Position numbers and translations under genes: made by a program | The notes under the pieces: generated by a model | What the model was told of the DNA's origin: nothing | The model's database searches: none | The model's input: the letters and a program-made list of their open reading frames with translations, nothing else | Shown: positions 14,070-16,073 of the stretch, piece after piece | Numbering within the stretch: the stretch's first letter is position 1 | Layout: the number at the start of each line of letters is the position of its first letter | Assembly (NCBI RefSeq): GCF_042676605.1 | Contig: NZ_JBHTHQ010000024.1 | Coordinates: 1 to 16,073 of the forward strand | Reading direction: 5' to 3' | DNA from: Alloscardovia venturai | GTDB lineage: Bacteria > Actinomycetota > Actinomycetes > Actinomycetales > Bifidobacteriaceae | Length of the DNA: 16,073 nucleotides

Positions 14070-14581
14070 GCGTCACCTAAGAGTTTGAATGTGTTGCGGT
14101 ACTTGTCGTAGACGTCTTCCACTCCTTGGGCGAGTGTTCCTACTTTTTTAGGTAGTGAAGTAATGTCATCGGATTTTAGGATGTCTTGTACTGTTATTGT
14201 TTTGTTTCGTGTTCCATCGTATACGTTGCTCCATGCGCTGTTTTGGCGGTGGGAGTATGTTACGAGGTCGAATGCGGACAAGAATCCGTATTGCTTGATG
14301 ACGGAGTCTACGATTTCGTTTGTGTAGTCGTCTGTCTTCTGGAGTGAGGACTGTACGAGTATGGGCATGCTTCCGTAACGGCTGAAGGTATGATAAACCT
14401 CTGGCTCTACTGGACCGTATGACCATGCTTGAATTTCAGAGTCAAAAAGCACTTTTCCTGTCTTTTTAAGGCTTTCTACTTGGGCAAAGTAGACGAGCTT
14501 ATTTAAGGAGAGGTTAGTGAAAAGATGTTGAGGGTAGCGTGTGATGAACGCGTTTGCAACATTGAGTGCTGTATTAGCCAT
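14066..14581 (-). CDS. panA: Panacea-domain (DUF4065, SocA-like) antitoxin
   Basis: A 171-residue protein. Panacea hallmarks are present: LSLNKLVYFAQ (24-34), QAWSYGPVEPEVYHTF (51-66) and SAFDLVTYSHRQNSAW (102-117). Panacea proteins are known as antitoxins paired with many unrelated toxins, Fic/Doc included, and as phage-encoded GepA/SocA-like proteins. Here the toxin follows with a four-base overlap, antitoxin first, the standard order. The start ATG at 14581 has GGAGG five bases upstream; a TTG four codons earlier is part of that ribosome site and is rejected. Inferred role: bind and neutralise the Doc toxin, possibly with a phage-defence function. Confidence 0.85.
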   Translation of the reverse strand: MANTALNVANAFITRYPQHLFTNLSLNKLVYFAQVESLKKTGKVLFDSEIQAWSYGPVEPEVYHTFSRYGSMPILVQSSLQKTDDYTNEIVDSVIKQYGFLSAFDLVTYSHRQNSAWSNVYDGTRNKTITVQDILKSDDITSLPKKVGTLAQGVEDVYDKYRNTFKLLGDA

Positions 14582-14615
14582 TGCAACCTCCAATAACTTT
14601 CCGGGTAAAGTGAAA

Positions 14616-14659
14616 ATGATACGCGTATTGTGTCAATACTGCAAGTTGTATACACAATA
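14616..14659 (-). promoter_or_regulatory. Promoter and overlapping inverted-repeat operator of the toxin-antitoxin operon
   Basis: On the minus strand TTGCAG (14644-14639) and TATCAT (14621-14616) are separated by 17 bases. An inverted repeat TATTGTGT (14626-14633) / ACACAATA (14652-14659) overlaps the -35 box and spacer, with a TGTATACA palindrome next to it. The position suits repression of the operon, perhaps by the antitoxin or the complex. A second -35-like TTGACA lies in the spacer region. Confidence 0.55.
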
Positions 14660-14709
14660 TTACATGCGGGAGTGAAAAAGCCATATACGCTCCTCTTCTG
14701 TCTTTCCTC

Positions 14710-15886
14710 TTATTGCGTGACGGCTTCGCGTGCTTGGTTAGCGTATTGTGCGAGCGCGGCTGGTGTCCAGTGTGTGTAGCCTGCGGTTGTTGTGATTTTT
14801 GCGTGGCTCATGATGGCGAGTCTTGCGTCTTCGCTTGCTCCGGTTTGTGCGAGGTGTGTGCTGAAGAAGTGGCGTGCGGCTCTCATGGTGGTGTAGGGCA
14901 GTCCTGCGGCTTGGAGTGCTTGTTTCCATTTTCGGCGTTCTACGTTGCTGGTGAGTGGCTGCCCGTCGCGTGTGAAGATGAGGTCTGTTGGTTTAGTGCA
15001 GTTTGTGTTTGCGAGCGCGTTGAGGTCTATCCATAGTTGTGTGTTGAGGGGTATGAAGCGTTTGCCTTGTTTGGTTTTTGGTGGGAGGAGGTAGAAGTTG
15101 CCGGTGATGTGGGTGGCGTTGAGCCAGTTTGGTATGGTCATGTTTGTGGTGAGGTGTTGGAGTTGATGTGTGATTTGGATGCCGTGGATTCCGTCGATGG
15201 TGATGAGTTCTGAAGGGGTTAGTCCGAAGCGTTCGGCTTGACGCATGCCTGTGGCGAAGGCAAGTGTGAACATGGTTTGCCACATGTGTGCGTCAGGATT
15301 CGTATCGTTGTTGAGTGTGTTGATGGCTTTTTGTGGTTCGCCTGTGTTCATGATGCAGGTTTCTTTGATTTCGTAGCGTGGTGGGATGACGGCGTCTACG
15401 GGGTTGGTTGGTATGAGTTTTTCTCTGAGTGCGGCTTTCATGATTTGGCGTATGCGGATGTAGTAGTTGTGGATGGTTTTGCTGGAGCGTCCTTGGCTGA
15501 GCTGGTCGAGCGCGTATTCGATGTGCATGGCTGTTATTTGGTCGAGGGGGGGGAAGTTTGCCGAGTTTGCTGGTGAGTTGGCGTGATTCGCTCTTGTAGG
15601 CGGCTATGACGCGTGGTTTGACGTTGCGGGTCATAGTGGTGAGCCAGTGTTCAACGTATCGTTCGAATGTTGGCATGGAGGATAGTGGGACTACTCCATG
15701 GTTCTGGAGGGTTTGTATTTTGGTTTCGAGTTTTTCGCGAGCTTGGGTTTTTGTTGGCGCGATAGCGCTTACGGAACGTGGTTTGCCTGTGGCTGGGTTG
15801 ATACCCATTTTCTTAACGATGTGCCAGCCTTTGGCATCTTTGAATTCGTAACCTGTACCGTTCGCATGGCGGCGTGTGTGAGACAT
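14710..15886 (-). pseudogene. int: Tyrosine site-specific integrase, frameshifted at a G8 run
   Basis: The first frame starts at ATG 15886 (AAGGA eight bases upstream) and gives the N-terminal arm-binding part (RRHANGTGYEFKDAKG) and the start of the core-binding domain, up to KLGKLPP. The match then continues in a second frame from about 15545 (LDQITAMHIEYALDQLSQG) to the stop at 14710. Removing one base from the eight G at 15546-15553 joins them into 391 residues, a normal integrase length. Catalytic residues in that numbering are Arg215 (TGMRQAE), Lys near 272 (KTKQGKR), Arg338 (RAARHFFSTH), His361 (MSHAKI) and Tyr370 (AGYTHW). The usual His of HxxR is Arg335 here. Either a slipped-strand off state, a sequencing slip, or real decay. 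Located at the right end with its upstream region facing the expected attachment site. Confidence 0.85.
15546..15553 (-). other. G8 homopolymer at the integrase frame break
   Basis: Eight consecutive G on the plus strand (C on the coding strand). Seven would keep the integrase in frame, reading KLPPLDQITAMHIEYAL across the junction. Runs of this kind are prone to slippage in replication and to sequencing error. Confidence 0.85.
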
Positions 15887-15928
15887 GAGCGGGATCCTTA
15901 TCTACTTCGTGTTAATGCGAATAGATTA

Positions 15929-15952
15929 GGTCTGCCTTTTGGTCTGCCTTTT
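15929..15952. repeat. Right copy of the integrase arm-site repeat (tandem 12-mers)
   Basis: Two perfect copies of GGTCTGCCTTTT (15929-15940, 15941-15952), 43 bases upstream of the integrase ATG. The first 22 bases recur exactly at 12695-12716. Besides arm binding, their place in the promoter region would let integrase repress its own gene. Confidence 0.68.
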
Positions 15953-16073
15953 AATGTCAAAAAAGGGCAAAATAGGACAAAAACTTGCAACCGAAAAAGA
16001 GAGGCTTATAGGACAAAATGTGTTGCTGGCTAGTTAGTAATAAAAATCTTGTCGGTGCTCGCTCTTGTGGAAT
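15953..16073. other. Non-coding right end, expected to lead to the second attachment site
   Basis: No gene was recognised. The AAAACTTGCAA motif at 15980-15990 matches 12511-12521 at the same offset from the upstream repeats. By comparison with the left hotspot the tRNA-Gly copy should begin close to or just beyond the edge. The last bases contain TGGA but then diverge from the expected acceptor sequence, so no attachment site is claimed inside the window. Confidence 0.4.

Noticed and set aside
13854..14111. 85-codon plus-strand open frame opposite the Doc gene
   Set aside because: It is Val/Cys-rich antisense reading with no ribosome site, and the minus-strand Doc motif is clear.
15238..15576. 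Long plus-strand open frames opposite the integrase
   Set aside because: They are rich in Cys, Val, Trp and Gly from antisense reading of a codon-biased gene, with no ribosome site or family resemblance.
15953..16073. Possible intact tRNA-Gly or second attachment site at the right edge
   Set aside because: Only TGGA at 16068-16071 fits the expected CCA end; the bases after it do not match the acceptor stem, and no T-arm is present before the sequence ends.

Overview
The window reads as low-to-mid-GC actinobacterial chromosome, most likely from the Bifidobacteriaceae. Pointers are an L-arabinose gene pair, a DUF6020-type membrane protein, a C1-type aminopeptidase, a fused two-domain OppD-OppF ATPase, and a tRNA-Gly(UCC)-like fragment of the actinobacterial type. 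The base composition (well below most Bifidobacterium) would fit an Alloscardovia-like member, but that is inference and the species is not determined.

Layout. (1) 1-1740: end of a probable araD, then araA (L-arabinose isomerase) and its terminator. (2) 1782-5364, minus strand: a polytopic DUF6020-like membrane protein and, upstream of it, a bleomycin-hydrolase-type aminopeptidase (pepC) with its own terminator between the two. (3) 5365-5756: divergent regulatory region with a near-perfect 24-bp palindrome. (4) 5757-11767, plus strand: a complete oligopeptide ABC importer (two permeases, a fused double ATPase, a lipoprotein binding protein) closed by a strong terminator. The importer brings peptides in and PepC can trim them, so zones 2-4 make a peptide-use neighbourhood. 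(5) 11962-12225, minus strand: a gene for a small secreted cationic peptide with four evenly spaced cysteines. (6) 12300-16073: an integration hotspot at a tRNA-Gly 3' end.

The hotspot holds two layers. The older layer is only a 32-codon integrase N-terminus with its upstream 12-bp tandem repeats. The younger layer is a compact element of about 3.4 kb bounded by a tRNA-Gly 3'-half (12587-12633) on the left and running off the right edge. It carries a pair of identical tandem-repeat blocks near both ends (12695 and 15929; probable integrase arm sites), a small plus-strand operon (33-aa peptide, 52-aa membrane peptide, excisionase-like HTH protein), a bidirectional terminator, a minus-strand Panacea-Doc toxin-antitoxin pair, and a tyrosine integrase split into two frames at a run of eight G.

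The parts fit a minimal integrating unit: integrase and excisionase-like protein for movement, and a toxin-antitoxin pair that may hold the element in place or act in phage defence. No replication, conjugation, capsid or packaging gene is visible in it. Domain names come from motif recognition by eye; no database search was run.
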